From Alphaproteobacteria bacterium (lineage in GTDB: Bacteria > Pseudomonadota > Alphaproteobacteria > CAAHEQ01 > UBA3637): a stretch of DNA of 64,000 nucleotides. This document shows positions 36,483 through 44,138 of this stretch, piece after piece. Location of the stretch: positions 1 through 64,000 of the forward strand of contig JAGCYU010000022.1 in NCBI GenBank assembly GCA_017960645.1, read 5' to 3'. The translations under genes and the position numbers were made by a program. Below the pieces are notes generated by a model. That model was not told where the DNA came from. It worked only from the letters and a program-made list of their open reading frames with translations, and did no database searches. Every line of letters begins with the position of its first letter. Positions within the stretch are counted from its first letter, which is position 1.

Positions 36483-37310
36483 TTATTTTTTCCCTTGAAG
36501 CTTCAAAATACGGATAAAACCAAATAAATAATAACGCCTGCATCCTTCTTTAAATTTAACTTTATACAAAGGTATTTTTATTCCCCTCATTTCCTCAAAC
36601 AAATGATGCAATTTTTTTTGTATAATAAAATCGCTTGAAAGATTTTGAATCAGCATATCTTGCACTTTTTGTGTATCTTTTTTCATAATATTTTTTTTTC
36701 GCGAGATATTATCTGAATGTTGACGACATTTTAATAAAACCTCTTGTAAATTAATTAATTGTAATCCTTTTAAAAGTGCTCGCACCCAAAAATCATAATC
36801 TTCTGCAACAATCAAGCTGGTATCATAGAAAAGATTTTCAAGATCTTTACGACGATACATCGCTGATGATTCACATGTTATATTAGCCCTCAGCATATCT
36901 ATAATATAGACTTTTTCTGGCAATTTGCGTACATAGTGTTTTGGAAACAATTCATACCACGACCCCACATATGAAACCTCCGGATGCTTATCCAAATAAT
37001 TCTTTTGTTTTTCTAAACGGTTGGGTAAAGAAATATCATCGCTATCGGCCCAGGCAACATACTCTGTTTTGGCCAATTGCATCAATTTATTCCGCACAGC
37101 ACTTAAGCCCATATTCTTTTTATTTTGAACAAAATGAATGCGTTTGTCTTGATATGACGTGATAACTTGGGCGGCATTATTCGTGCTGCCATCATCCATG
37201 ATAATAAATTCAAAATCTGTAAAAGTTTGATTCAAGATGCTTTCAATCGCTTGTCTTAAATATTCTTCTTGCGTATTATAAACAGGCATCAAGACGGTAA
37301 TTTTTGCCAT
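36483..37310 (-). CDS. Family 2 glycosyltransferase
   Basis: 275 residues from the ATG at 37310, chosen because GGGAGGAAAA sits just upstream; a 31-residue N-terminal extension would run through a terminator hairpin. The GT-A fold starts ITVLMPVYNTQEEYLRQAIE, then EFIIMDDGSTNNAAQVI, with the metal-binding DxD as WADSDDISLPNRLE (about 85-98). It transfers a sugar from a nucleotide-sugar, probably to a surface glycan. It lies directly downstream of the structured RNA at 37327-37515, which may control it. Confidence 0.85.
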   Translation of the reverse strand: MAKITVLMPVYNTQEEYLRQAIESILNQTFTDFEFIIMDDGSTNNAAQVITSYQDKRIHFVQNKKNMGLSAVRNKLMQLAKTEYVAWADSDDISLPNRLEKQKNYLDKHPEVSYVGSWYELFPKHYVRKLPEKVYIIDMLRANITCESSAMYRRKDLENLFYDTSLIVAEDYDFWVRALLKGLQLINLQEVLLKCRQHSDNISRKKNIMKKDTQKVQDMLIQNLSSDFIIQKKLHHLFEEMRGIKIPLYKVKFKEGCRRYYLFGFIRILKLQGKK

Positions 37311-37326
37311 TTTTCCTCCCAACAAA

Positions 37327-37515
37327 AATAAAAATTCGCCTTGATGAGAGGCGACTGGAAGGTAGAAACTACTTGATATGAAATAGTGCGGTCTATTGAC
37401 CAAAAAGGCTTATTCAACCGCCTTCCAGCCATAGCTAGAAGGCATAAATATTTAACGTCTATTTAGACGCATATCAAGAGGCTTCTACACCTCAGACAAG
37501 ACATCACCTTGTCCG
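37327..37515 (-). ncRNA. Structured RNA candidate: small RNA or terminator-type leader
   Basis: It starts about 7 nt downstream of a perfectly spaced minus-strand promoter and ends in an intrinsic terminator. In transcript order: hairpin GACAAG-loop-CTTGTC (37513-37495); a 9-bp long-range helix CTTGATATG/CATATCAAG (37478-37470 with 37380-37372). Inside that helix lie hairpins CGTCT-AAAT-AGACG, GCCTTC...GAAGGC with inner AGC/GCT, and GGTC-AATA-GACC. The terminator is TCGCCT-loop-AGGCGA (37354-37336), then AATTTTTATTTTT. There is no open frame with a ribosome-binding site in it. I could not match it to 6S, SRP, tmRNA or a known riboswitch by eye. Confidence 0.6.
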
Positions 37516-37521
37516 CGTGAT

Positions 37522-37550
37522 ATGCTAGCATTAAGCAAACACAATGTCAA
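37522..37550 (-). promoter_or_regulatory. Promoter of the structured RNA
   Basis: Minus strand TTGACA (37550-37545), 17-nt spacer ending in GC, TAGCAT (37527-37522). Confidence 0.8.
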
Positions 37551-37552
37551 AT

Positions 37553-37579
37553 AAAAAATCCCCGACTTGAAATCGGAGA
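37553..37579 (-). terminator. Minus-strand intrinsic terminator
   Basis: TCTCCGA (37579-37573), loop TTTCAAG, TCGGGGA (37565-37559), then TTTTTT. It must end a minus-strand transcript coming from beyond 37580; the only candidate there is the small ORF at 37597-37701. Confidence 0.75.
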
Positions 37580-37596
37580 CTTTCATTCATTGAGTT

Positions 37597-37701
37597 TTAT
37601 TCTTTAACATCTGCCGCCACTTGCATTTGCGCAATAATATCCGAATTCACAACGTTTATTTGTTCATTCTTATTAAAAGTGGCCTTTTTGTTGTAAAACA
37701 T
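37597..37701 (-). CDS. Possible small protein, 34 residues
   Basis: An ATG at 37701 opens 34 codons to a TAA at 37597, and a good terminator follows 18 bp later. The peptide is polar, with a C-terminus NSDIIAQMQVAADVKE that reads like genuine protein. Against it: no ribosome-binding site, and only a weak TATTAT just upstream that overlaps the promoter of the divergent lipoprotein gene. It could equally be the tail of a decayed gene. Confidence 0.35.
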   Translation of the reverse strand: MFYNKKATFNKNEQINVVNSDIIAQMQVAADVKE

Positions 37702-37719
37702 AACAATGTAAGATATAAT
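37691..37719 (+). promoter_or_regulatory. Promoter giving a probable leaderless mRNA (lipoprotein hydrolase)
   Basis: TTGTAA (37691-37696), 17-nt spacer, TATAAT (37714-37719); ATG at 37726, with 6 nt between. There is no ribosome-binding site. Confidence 0.55.
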
Positions 37720-37725
37720 ACTCAT

Positions 37726-38457
37726 ATGAAAAAATTATTCTTACTTTCATTTTTATTATGTGGGTGTCACAGTCTTGTTATCCCAGATTCTTTTCAGTAT
37801 CAAAAAATACAAACAGATTATTATAAATTAGCTTCCTGGCAAAAGATAACTGATACACGATCTCCAATCCGCATCTACCTGGAAGGCGACGGATACGCGT
37901 TTAATTATGCTGGTCAACCAACAAACAACCCAACACCACGGGGTACTTTTTTGCGAAAAATCGCTTTTAATGATCCAAATTCAAATGTTGTTTATTTGGC
38001 TCGTCCATGCCAATACATAACTGATTCCCTGTGCACCCAAAAAGATTGGACAACCGGACGATTTTCTGAGCACATTATAGATTCCATTTTACAAGCTATT
38101 CAAATCATTTCCAAAAAGCAACCCGTCATTTTAATTGGTTATTCCGGTGGTGCTTTGTTATCCGGTTTGGTCATAAACAAAAATTCAACAATCCCTATCC
38201 AAAAATGGATTACTTTAGCAGGCGTTTTAAATCATACGAAATGGACTCAAAACTTACATTTACCACCTTTAACGGATTCAGCCGATTTAAACAAACTACC
38301 ATCTGTCCCTCAACTTCATTTAATTGGAGATAAAGATCAAGTCGTTCCATATCCCTTGACCAAAACTCTGGTTGATGAAAAAAACTTAATCATCATTCCG
38401 AATGCTACTCATGATACAGGATATGAAAATTATCTGCCTCAGGTTTATGGTAAATAA
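37726..38457 (+). CDS. Lipoprotein alpha/beta hydrolase
   Basis: 243 residues from the ATG at 37726. The signal peptide ends in a lipobox-like LLCGC (Cys at about residue 13), so membrane attachment is likely. Hydrolase features: the nucleophile elbow GYSGGA (G-x-S-x-G, about 145-150), an acid in IGDKDQVVPYP (about 205) and a His in NATHDTGYENY (about 230). It is probably a periplasm-facing esterase or lipase-like enzyme. The substrate is unknown. It is monocistronic. Confidence 0.75.
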   Translation: MKKLFLLSFLLCGCHSLVIPDSFQYQKIQTDYYKLASWQKITDTRSPIRIYLEGDGYAFNYAGQPTNNPTPRGTFLRKIAFNDPNSNVVYLARPCQYITDSLCTQKDWTTGRFSEHIIDSILQAIQIISKKQPVILIGYSGGALLSGLVINKNSTIPIQKWITLAGVLNHTKWTQNLHLPPLTDSADLNKLPSVPQLHLIGDKDQVVPYPLTKTLVDEKNLIIIPNATHDTGYENYLPQVYGK

Positions 38458-38578
38458 AGTCTTATCTCAAATTGAAAATAAAAAAAATCTCAGGGCAATA
38501 AAATTTAGGACACAATATGAAACCAAGGGCTCAAACTGCATTACCCGTCACTCTAGCTGAAAAAGCATTCAAACATAT

Positions 38579-39709
38579 CTATTTGCTAATGGTATTATAC
38601 CAGTGTTGCATTTCCTGTGTCACGGGATATTGATATTCTAAAATAAGCTGTTCATAAAAATTCAGCACATCCTGTTTATATCTATTTTGCAAAGGAACAG
38701 AGAAATTATTATATATATTCCACCACTGAGGTACATATAATTCTAAATAATTATTCAAAATTTCCTTGTTACCATAAGGCTTCACCATAGCAAATACACC
38801 CAATACAACTTGACACCATTCTGAGAAATGAGCATCCAGGTTATGCGTAACACTCGCCTCGTGAACGCGACGGTGATAAAACGTTTCTTTTAAAGATCCA
38901 AACCTTTTAGCTTTAAATATAGCTTCTGTAAAAAACAAAGTATCTTCAAACAATAACGGTTTATTTTCCCATTCAATTCGACAATTTTTTAAAAATTTAT
39001 TTTTATAAATCGTCAAGGCAGTAGAAACAGCAACTTTATGTACAATAGGCTGTATATCTTCAACTGTCATAACTGGCTTTGGATAGGCATCTAACCACTG
39101 AAGACGATGATAGGGCGTTTCATATTCCTTTCGGGTTTCGTCAAAAAATTCTATAGCCATAAATGAGCACATATCCAAATCGTAGATTTTGCTATATAAA
39201 TACAAACATTCACAAGCATCTGCTTCTAAATAATCATCTGCATCCACATATTGTGTATATTCTCCTGTAACATGCGACATTCCAACCCGCCTAGCGATAG
39301 AAGGGCCTTGATTGTTTTGTGATACTATTTTAATCCTCTTATCATGGGCGGCATAGTCCTGTAAAATTTTTAAACTATGATCCATGGAACCATCATTGAC
39401 ACAGATAATTTCTATATTTTGAAGCGTTTGATGAATCAAACTTTCTAAACATTCCGCCAAGTATTTTTCCATATTATAAACGCATACGACTAAGGAAACA
39501 AAGGGGCCTTTTGTTGCAAATAGTTTTTGGCTAATTTTTTTTGGTAATTTTGTCAGAATATCTTTTAAAAATTTTCGTTTTTCTGTTCCCGTCATTAGGG
39601 CAAGTTGATTTTGGAGATGCTTTTTAACTTCTGGCAAAAAAGCTTGTTCATTCTCATTGCACAAAGGTACAGAAAAGTCCATAAAATCATTCGGGTTTTT
39701 AACTTTCAC
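38579..39709 (-). CDS. Family 2 glycosyltransferase
   Basis: About 376 residues from the GTG at 39709, chosen because GAAAGGTGG is 6-8 nt upstream. After a 75-residue helical N-terminal region comes the GT-A domain: VSLVVCVYNMEKYLAECLES (about 96-115), IEIICVNDGSMDHSLKIL and YTQYVDADDYLEADACE with the DxD metal motif (about 185). The C-terminal part is unassigned. Likely a cell-surface glycan enzyme like the one at 36.5 kb, but not co-transcribed with it. Confidence 0.85.
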   Translation of the reverse strand: MKVKNPNDFMDFSVPLCNENEQAFLPEVKKHLQNQLALMTGTEKRKFLKDILTKLPKKISQKLFATKGPFVSLVVCVYNMEKYLAECLESLIHQTLQNIEIICVNDGSMDHSLKILQDYAAHDKRIKIVSQNNQGPSIARRVGMSHVTGEYTQYVDADDYLEADACECLYLYSKIYDLDMCSFMAIEFFDETRKEYETPYHRLQWLDAYPKPVMTVEDIQPIVHKVAVSTALTIYKNKFLKNCRIEWENKPLLFEDTLFFTEAIFKAKRFGSLKETFYHRRVHEASVTHNLDAHFSEWCQVVLGVFAMVKPYGNKEILNNYLELYVPQWWNIYNNFSVPLQNRYKQDVLNFYEQLILEYQYPVTQEMQHWYNTISK

Positions 39710-39784
39710 GAGAGACCACCTTTCACAGAACAATTAAACATACAAAGAACATCCTTTGTGCTGTTTTATGTGTGATTTTCATTT

Positions 39785-39868
39785 TATGATAGAATACGTT
39801 ATTTTGCAACCACAAATGTGGAGCGGACACAGGTGCACAAGCATCACACCATGTGTCACACTTTTTTT
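39785..39868 (+). ncRNA. Weak small-RNA candidate in the gap before tRNA-Gly
   Basis: This gap (39733-39993) holds a TATGAT/TAGAAT -10-like region (39785-39795, no good -35). A hairpin follows, GACACAGGTG (39826-39835) with CACC-A-TGTGTC (39847-39857), and after 4 nt a run of seven T. That would give a transcript of about 70 nt. No open frame or known RNA motif was recognised. Confidence 0.3.
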
Positions 39869-39928
39869 GTGATTGTGCCTCATGGGGGTTTTTAAACAGC
39901 TCTTGATTTGTAATGATTTTTCAAAAAC

Positions 39929-39963
39929 AAAGGATTCCAATAAATCTCGTGGAATCCTTTTTA
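39929..39963. terminator. Bidirectional terminator between tRNA-Gly and upstream region
   Basis: AAAGGATTCCA (39929-39939), 10-nt loop, TGGAATCCTTT (39950-39960): 11 perfect base pairs with T-rich tracts on both strands. On the minus strand it ends the tRNA-Gly transcript. Confidence 0.85.
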
Positions 39964-39992
39964 TAAGCGCTTGGAAAATAAGCTTTTTAAAT

Positions 39993-40067
39993 TGGAGCGG
40001 GCGAAGGGATTTGAACCCTCGACATCAACCTTGGCAAGGTTGCGCTCTACCCCTGAGCTACACCCGC
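39993..40067 (-). tRNA. tRNA-Gly (anticodon GCC)
   Basis: 75 nt with encoded CCA. The acceptor stem is GCGGGTG/CGCCCGC-like, the D arm GCTCAGGGGTAGAGC, the anticodon stem-loop CAACC-TTGCCAA-GGTTG (anticodon GCC), and the T arm contains GAGGGTTCAAATCCCTTC. Confidence 0.97.
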
Positions 40068-40087
40068 ATCTTGCGACAACGGAAATT

Positions 40088-40116
40088 ATTATACACACAT
40101 TTTTTTAAAAAAGCAA
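40088..40116 (-). promoter_or_regulatory. Promoter of tRNA-Gly
   Basis: Minus strand TTGCTT (40116-40111), 17-nt spacer, TATAAT (40093-40088), 20 nt before the tRNA. Confidence 0.75.
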
Positions 40117-40143
40117 GAACTTTTTTAAAAAAACATCCGCAAC

Positions 40144-43100
40144 TTAATACTTCCACTGCAAACTCATGAAAGCACGATAATCCGGTGCAGCATCAGCACG
40201 ATGATCCGGATGCAAACGCGTTCCCAGTTCTGTCTGCCACAAAACATCCGAGCTGATTTGCTCTTTCAAATATAACGATAAATCCAACTCGCGCGCAGAC
40301 GGCGACATATCTACCCCATAAGATTTATAATAGAAAATATCTTCTGTCGGATGACGCCCCACAGGCAATGACACATGCATTGTTCCGGACCTTACACGCA
40401 AAGGAGAAGAAACTTGAAAACCAAGAGCTGAATTGTCCGAGTGATTATATTCAGCAGTCAAAGCAAACCCGTCGCTCATCATCTTGCCTAACGAAATCAA
40501 TCCATCACCTTGTTGTGTGTTTGTTTGACCATAATAATACATCGCATCAAAACGTAAATTATCTAATGGGTTAAAGGTAAGACCTGCCCCCACAAAATAA
40601 GTCTTTGCCCCTTGGATATTAAAGGCACCCGAAGAAACCATACCCAAACTAGAACCATTTTCACGCATGATTCCAGAAGATAACTTCACACCGAACGGTT
40701 GCACCGGACGATAGGTCACACTGGTGGTTAAAGCTTGCATTGAATTATCTGGCAAATTGGTATTTTTATTCATAGCATCTTCGTCAAAGAAACCATTTTT
40801 ACCACTTATCCAGCTAGCATCCACAGACCATTTGGAATTAAACTGCCAACCTGTATTGAGCCCATACGCCTCACGCATTTGAATGAACGGATTGTTTAAC
40901 TTGCGTGTAATATATGAACCAAATGACTTTTGCGTGTTTTCGCTGTAGAACATGCCAAAGGTTGCTTTATCCACCTTAGCCTGAATTTTCATCAAGCCAA
41001 ACCCAACCGGACTTGATTGCGTACTGGTTCTGGATAAATACGACATGCTGAAATTTTCGGACGGATTGGCCACAATTTCATCACGTCCTGCAACGAAAGC
41101 TTTAAAGTCAGACAAAGATTTTGCACGGCGTTTATCAGTTACCTTAAACAACATTGAAGTAGGCAATTCAAACGGCCGATCATACATATCAAATGCCGTA
41201 AAGGAAGACGGTAAAGAAGCACTCAGTCCTACCGACATGGCCGATGTAGAAAGCAAACTGGTAGAAAGCGCAGTCACATTCGTATTGGCATTTAATCTTT
41301 TAACCCATAGACCTTCCATCCCCCCAACCGGAGAAGTTGCCGCATCTAAATCAATCAATCCGCGTCCGAAAATTGAATTATACTTTTCCACTTTCGGATT
41401 AGAATTATTCATATCCAAAATCAACTCCGTTTCCTGATAAACTCCTGCACTGGTAAACGTCACATCTCCCACAGTGTGAGAATAAGCTGTCTCATAAGCC
41501 TCAATCTGTTCTTCCGTTGGTTCAATATAATGTGCTGTTTCAAACAAAATCTCTACAACCTGTTGAGAAGTTAAATGAGGATACGCCCCCTTTAATAAAG
41601 CTACTGCCCCTGCTACAACCGCCGCTGCATTTGACGTAGAATCATTAGACATAAGCGTTGAACTTGAGGATGCAGGAGCCCCGGACAAACTGCCTGGAGC
41701 AACCAAACAATAACTGGCTGAAATACCACAAGGTTGAGCATATGATGCTAAATCCGCATTATCCCCGTCCACATTTGTTACAGCAGAGACCGTAATAAAC
41801 AAGTTCTTTAATACATTATTATCATCTAAGATAGGTAAAGCCCCGCCAGTTTCATCCTCTGACTCATGTGCTGCAATCCAAGAAGGCTTAGATGTATTAA
41901 ACTCATTTAACAAAGGAATCACAGCATCTAAAGTGGGCTGGGAATGCGATATAGTCACAGAACCCGGCGTTGATATATTCGTCGCACTGGACCCTGTTGG
42001 TGTAATATAAATAATCGAATTACTGGCTAACGCTTTAAAAGCATTCAATGTATCTGTTCCAAAATAATTAGCTACAGCCCCTGGGATATATTCTGTCGTT
42101 TCCCCTACTCTGCTATAAGCACCGATTGCGTCATCTACTACTAATGTTCCACCTACAATAGAAGTGGAACCTGTAAGCGTATTACTGGGATAACGTGTTT
42201 GTAACGTTCTATCATTCAAAATAATATCTGATGATGGAATAATAGCATTAAAAGTCTTTGATTGTAATGGATACCATAAATCAGTAATAACAGGCAAAAT
42301 TGCCGCATTATATGCAACGCCATGCATACTATCAGCACCTAAATCTTGATACAACGATGCAACAATTGAAGCTAAAAGTGTCCCTGCATTTCTGGCAGTA
42401 GCACTGGTCGTAATTGTATAGTGCGGAGATGGATCATTTAAATCATACACATAGTTTGCATCATATTCATATGTATCTGCTAATGCTTTCAAATCGTTCC
42501 CTGTATAGCAAGCAAAATATTCGGCATCATCCCCAGTTGGCGCTTCACTATGCAATCCCGCCGGCTGAGCCGTTGTTTTGCTGAACCACAAATATTGAAA
42601 ATTACTATCTGATCCATAAAAACCAAAAGCGTTAGTTTTATTTAAATCCTTTGGGGCCCAACAATTGGTGGTCACCCCTGTGGGACACATACCATAATCA
42701 TAATTAAAACCAAATGGTTGATTGTCTTTTAAAGCAAAGGACGTATCTAAACCTACCCCCCCATCTCTTTCTGTACTGACGTCTGATATCGTACGATTCA
42801 CCATTATCTCTGTTTCAGATTTGTGATAAGACTGTCCTGTTCTTGCTTCTGCGACCTCATAAAAATGAGGATTCACGTCTGTCCAATCCCATACTGGCAG
42901 ATATGAGGTAATTTCTTCAGTAGATCCCCCCACATTATCAGTATTGGTAACCATACGATAACCACCATTTCCTATCGTAGTGCCGCTAGACAATATCGCA
43001 ACAGTCACTTTTTCATTAGTAACAGAAGCAGGATATTCCCCATTCAAAACATCTTGATAACTGGTTTGACCATACGTTAAGCGTCCTGCATTATCACTAC

Positions 43101-44037
43101 GACTTACAATATAGCCCGTATAACCCCGTGCATAAGCATACGCTACATTAATTAAATCAAAAGCGCTTGCGTTCACCGCATAACCCGCGCCATTTCTAAC
43201 ACGTGCCACCCCCTCTTCCAACTCACTTTCCGTTGCGGCAATAGGCGGCGGAGCCACCTGCCAACAGGAAGCATCGGATGAATCACGATAATAATACTCA
43301 GAATCCATAATTTCTTGGTCAATACAAGTGCTTCCCAACCAACAGGTATCACAACTCATACATTTGCTGCCTTGCCAACGCTGCTCTGCAGAACATGTAG
43401 GTGAACCACCACCGCCACCGCTGCCGATTAACAATGCGGCAACTCCTCCGGCTGTAGCAATTCCCAAAGTGGTATAACCAACCAAATCCCAATTAATTTC
43501 AATAGGTTTACAGCTTAACTTATCACGCACAGATTGCGGCACTCTACGCATACAGGCTTGTGCTTCCTGCGCCCCTGCTCTCAATAACGTTTGAATTGCC
43601 TTACAATTTTGAGCATACACAGCCTTACATAACGCAGAATTGCCATCCTCACTATCAACAACATCGACTTGAACATCTATTTTTTCCCATGCAACTAACT
43701 GGTCTAAATCCCCATCCGACGCAGCATCATAAATCATATCAACAGTTACAACTGGAATTTTTTTCAAGCACTCCGGCCGACTATCCGCTCCTGCGGCACG
43801 AAGTGTCGTAATTGCGCGACGTTGCTGCATCCAAATAGCTTGACAATATGCTGTATTCCCATGCACATCCAAGGCATCCAAAGAATAACCCATTTTTTTT
43901 AAATGCTCTAATTGCGCCACGTTGCCTTGAACAGCATACTGATAAATCAAATCACGTACGGAAGTAGGTGTCTGCGCAACAACGGGTGTAGCTAATGCCA
44001 ACCAAAAAAGCATAGCAAAAAGAGCAATAAATTTCAT
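40144..44037 (-). CDS. Ankyrin-subtilase-like autotransporter with degenerate catalytic triad
   Basis: About 1297 residues. Signal peptide 1-21 (MKFIALFAMLFWLALATPVV). Two ankyrin-type repeats follow at about 25-90 and 100-160, then a hydrophobic stretch (GIATAGGVAALLIGS) and poly-Gly, then a Cys-rich segment (about 213-260). The S8 subtilase-like domain spans about 290-900 and an autotransporter beta-barrel makes up about the last 280 residues. The catalytic sites are lost: Asp is Ser350 (AILSSG), His is Asn550 (RNAGTLLASIVA), and the oxyanion Asn is Glu725; only Ser802 remains (STSNAAAVVAGAV). It pairs with the intact paralogue just upstream in transcription order. BAM would insert the barrel. 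It is probably a surface pseudoprotease. Confidence 0.8.
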   Translation of the reverse strand: MKFIALFAMLFWLALATPVVAQTPTSVRDLIYQYAVQGNVAQLEHLKKMGYSLDALDVHGNTAYCQAIWMQQRRAITTLRAAGADSRPECLKKIPVVTVDMIYDAASDGDLDQLVAWEKIDVQVDVVDSEDGNSALCKAVYAQNCKAIQTLLRAGAQEAQACMRRVPQSVRDKLSCKPIEINWDLVGYTTLGIATAGGVAALLIGSGGGGGSPTCSAEQRWQGSKCMSCDTCWLGSTCIDQEIMDSEYYYRDSSDASCWQVAPPPIAATESELEEGVARVRNGAGYAVNASAFDLINVAYAYARGYTGYIVSRSDNAGRLTYGQTSYQDVLNGEYPASVTNEKVTVAILSSGTTIGNGGYRMVTNTDNVGGSTEEITSYLPVWDWTDVNPHFYEVAEARTGQSYHKSETEIMVNRTISDVSTERDGGVGLDTSFALKDNQPFGFNYDYGMCPTGVTTNCWAPKDLNKTNAFGFYGSDSNFQYLWFSKTTAQPAGLHSEAPTGDDAEYFACYTGNDLKALADTYEYDANYVYDLNDPSPHYTITTSATARNAGTLLASIVASLYQDLGADSMHGVAYNAAILPVITDLWYPLQSKTFNAIIPSSDIILNDRTLQTRYPSNTLTGSTSIVGGTLVVDDAIGAYSRVGETTEYIPGAVANYFGTDTLNAFKALASNSIIYITPTGSSATNISTPGSVTISHSQPTLDAVIPLLNEFNTSKPSWIAAHESEDETGGALPILDDNNVLKNLFITVSAVTNVDGDNADLASYAQPCGISASYCLVAPGSLSGAPASSSSTLMSNDSTSNAAAVVAGAVALLKGAYPHLTSQQVVEILFETAHYIEPTEEQIEAYETAYSHTVGDVTFTSAGVYQETELILDMNNSNPKVEKYNSIFGRGLIDLDAATSPVGGMEGLWVKRLNANTNVTALSTSLLSTSAMSVGLSASLPSSFTAFDMYDRPFELPTSMLFKVTDKRRAKSLSDFKAFVAGRDEIVANPSENFSMSYLSRTSTQSSPVGFGLMKIQAKVDKATFGMFYSENTQKSFGSYITRKLNNPFIQMREAYGLNTGWQFNSKWSVDASWISGKNGFFDEDAMNKNTNLPDNSMQALTTSVTYRPVQPFGVKLSSGIMRENGSSLGMVSSGAFNIQGAKTYFVGAGLTFNPLDNLRFDAMYYYGQTNTQQGDGLISLGKMMSDGFALTAEYNHSDNSALGFQVSSPLRVRSGTMHVSLPVGRHPTEDIFYYKSYGVDMSPSARELDLSLYLKEQISSDVLWQTELGTRLHPDHRADAAPDYRAFMSLQWKY

Positions 44038-44083
44038 CTTTTTCAACTAGTTATCCCTTTTTATATTCTCATCGTCTTAGGGT

Positions 44084-44112
44084 ATCCTAGCACATTCCAA
44101 GACCAAAAACAA
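44084..44112 (-). promoter_or_regulatory. Promoter of the pseudo-subtilase autotransporter gene
   Basis: Minus strand TTGTTT (44112-44107), 17-nt spacer ending in GC, TAGGAT (44089-44084). It suggests separate control from the upstream paralogue. Confidence 0.55.
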
Positions 44113-44138
44113 GATAAAAAATAGTTTTGAGCGTTTTT

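Noticed and set aside
37327-37515. Identification of the structured RNA as 6S, SRP RNA, tmRNA or a named riboswitch
   Set aside because: I could not find the conserved sequence blocks of these families, and the multi-branch layout does not match the long bubble expected for 6S RNA.
39873-40169. Plus-strand ORF of 98 codons containing RRDLNPRHQPWQGCALPLSY
   Set aside because: This is the familiar spurious translation of the strand opposite a tRNA gene (tRNA-Gly at 39993-40067).
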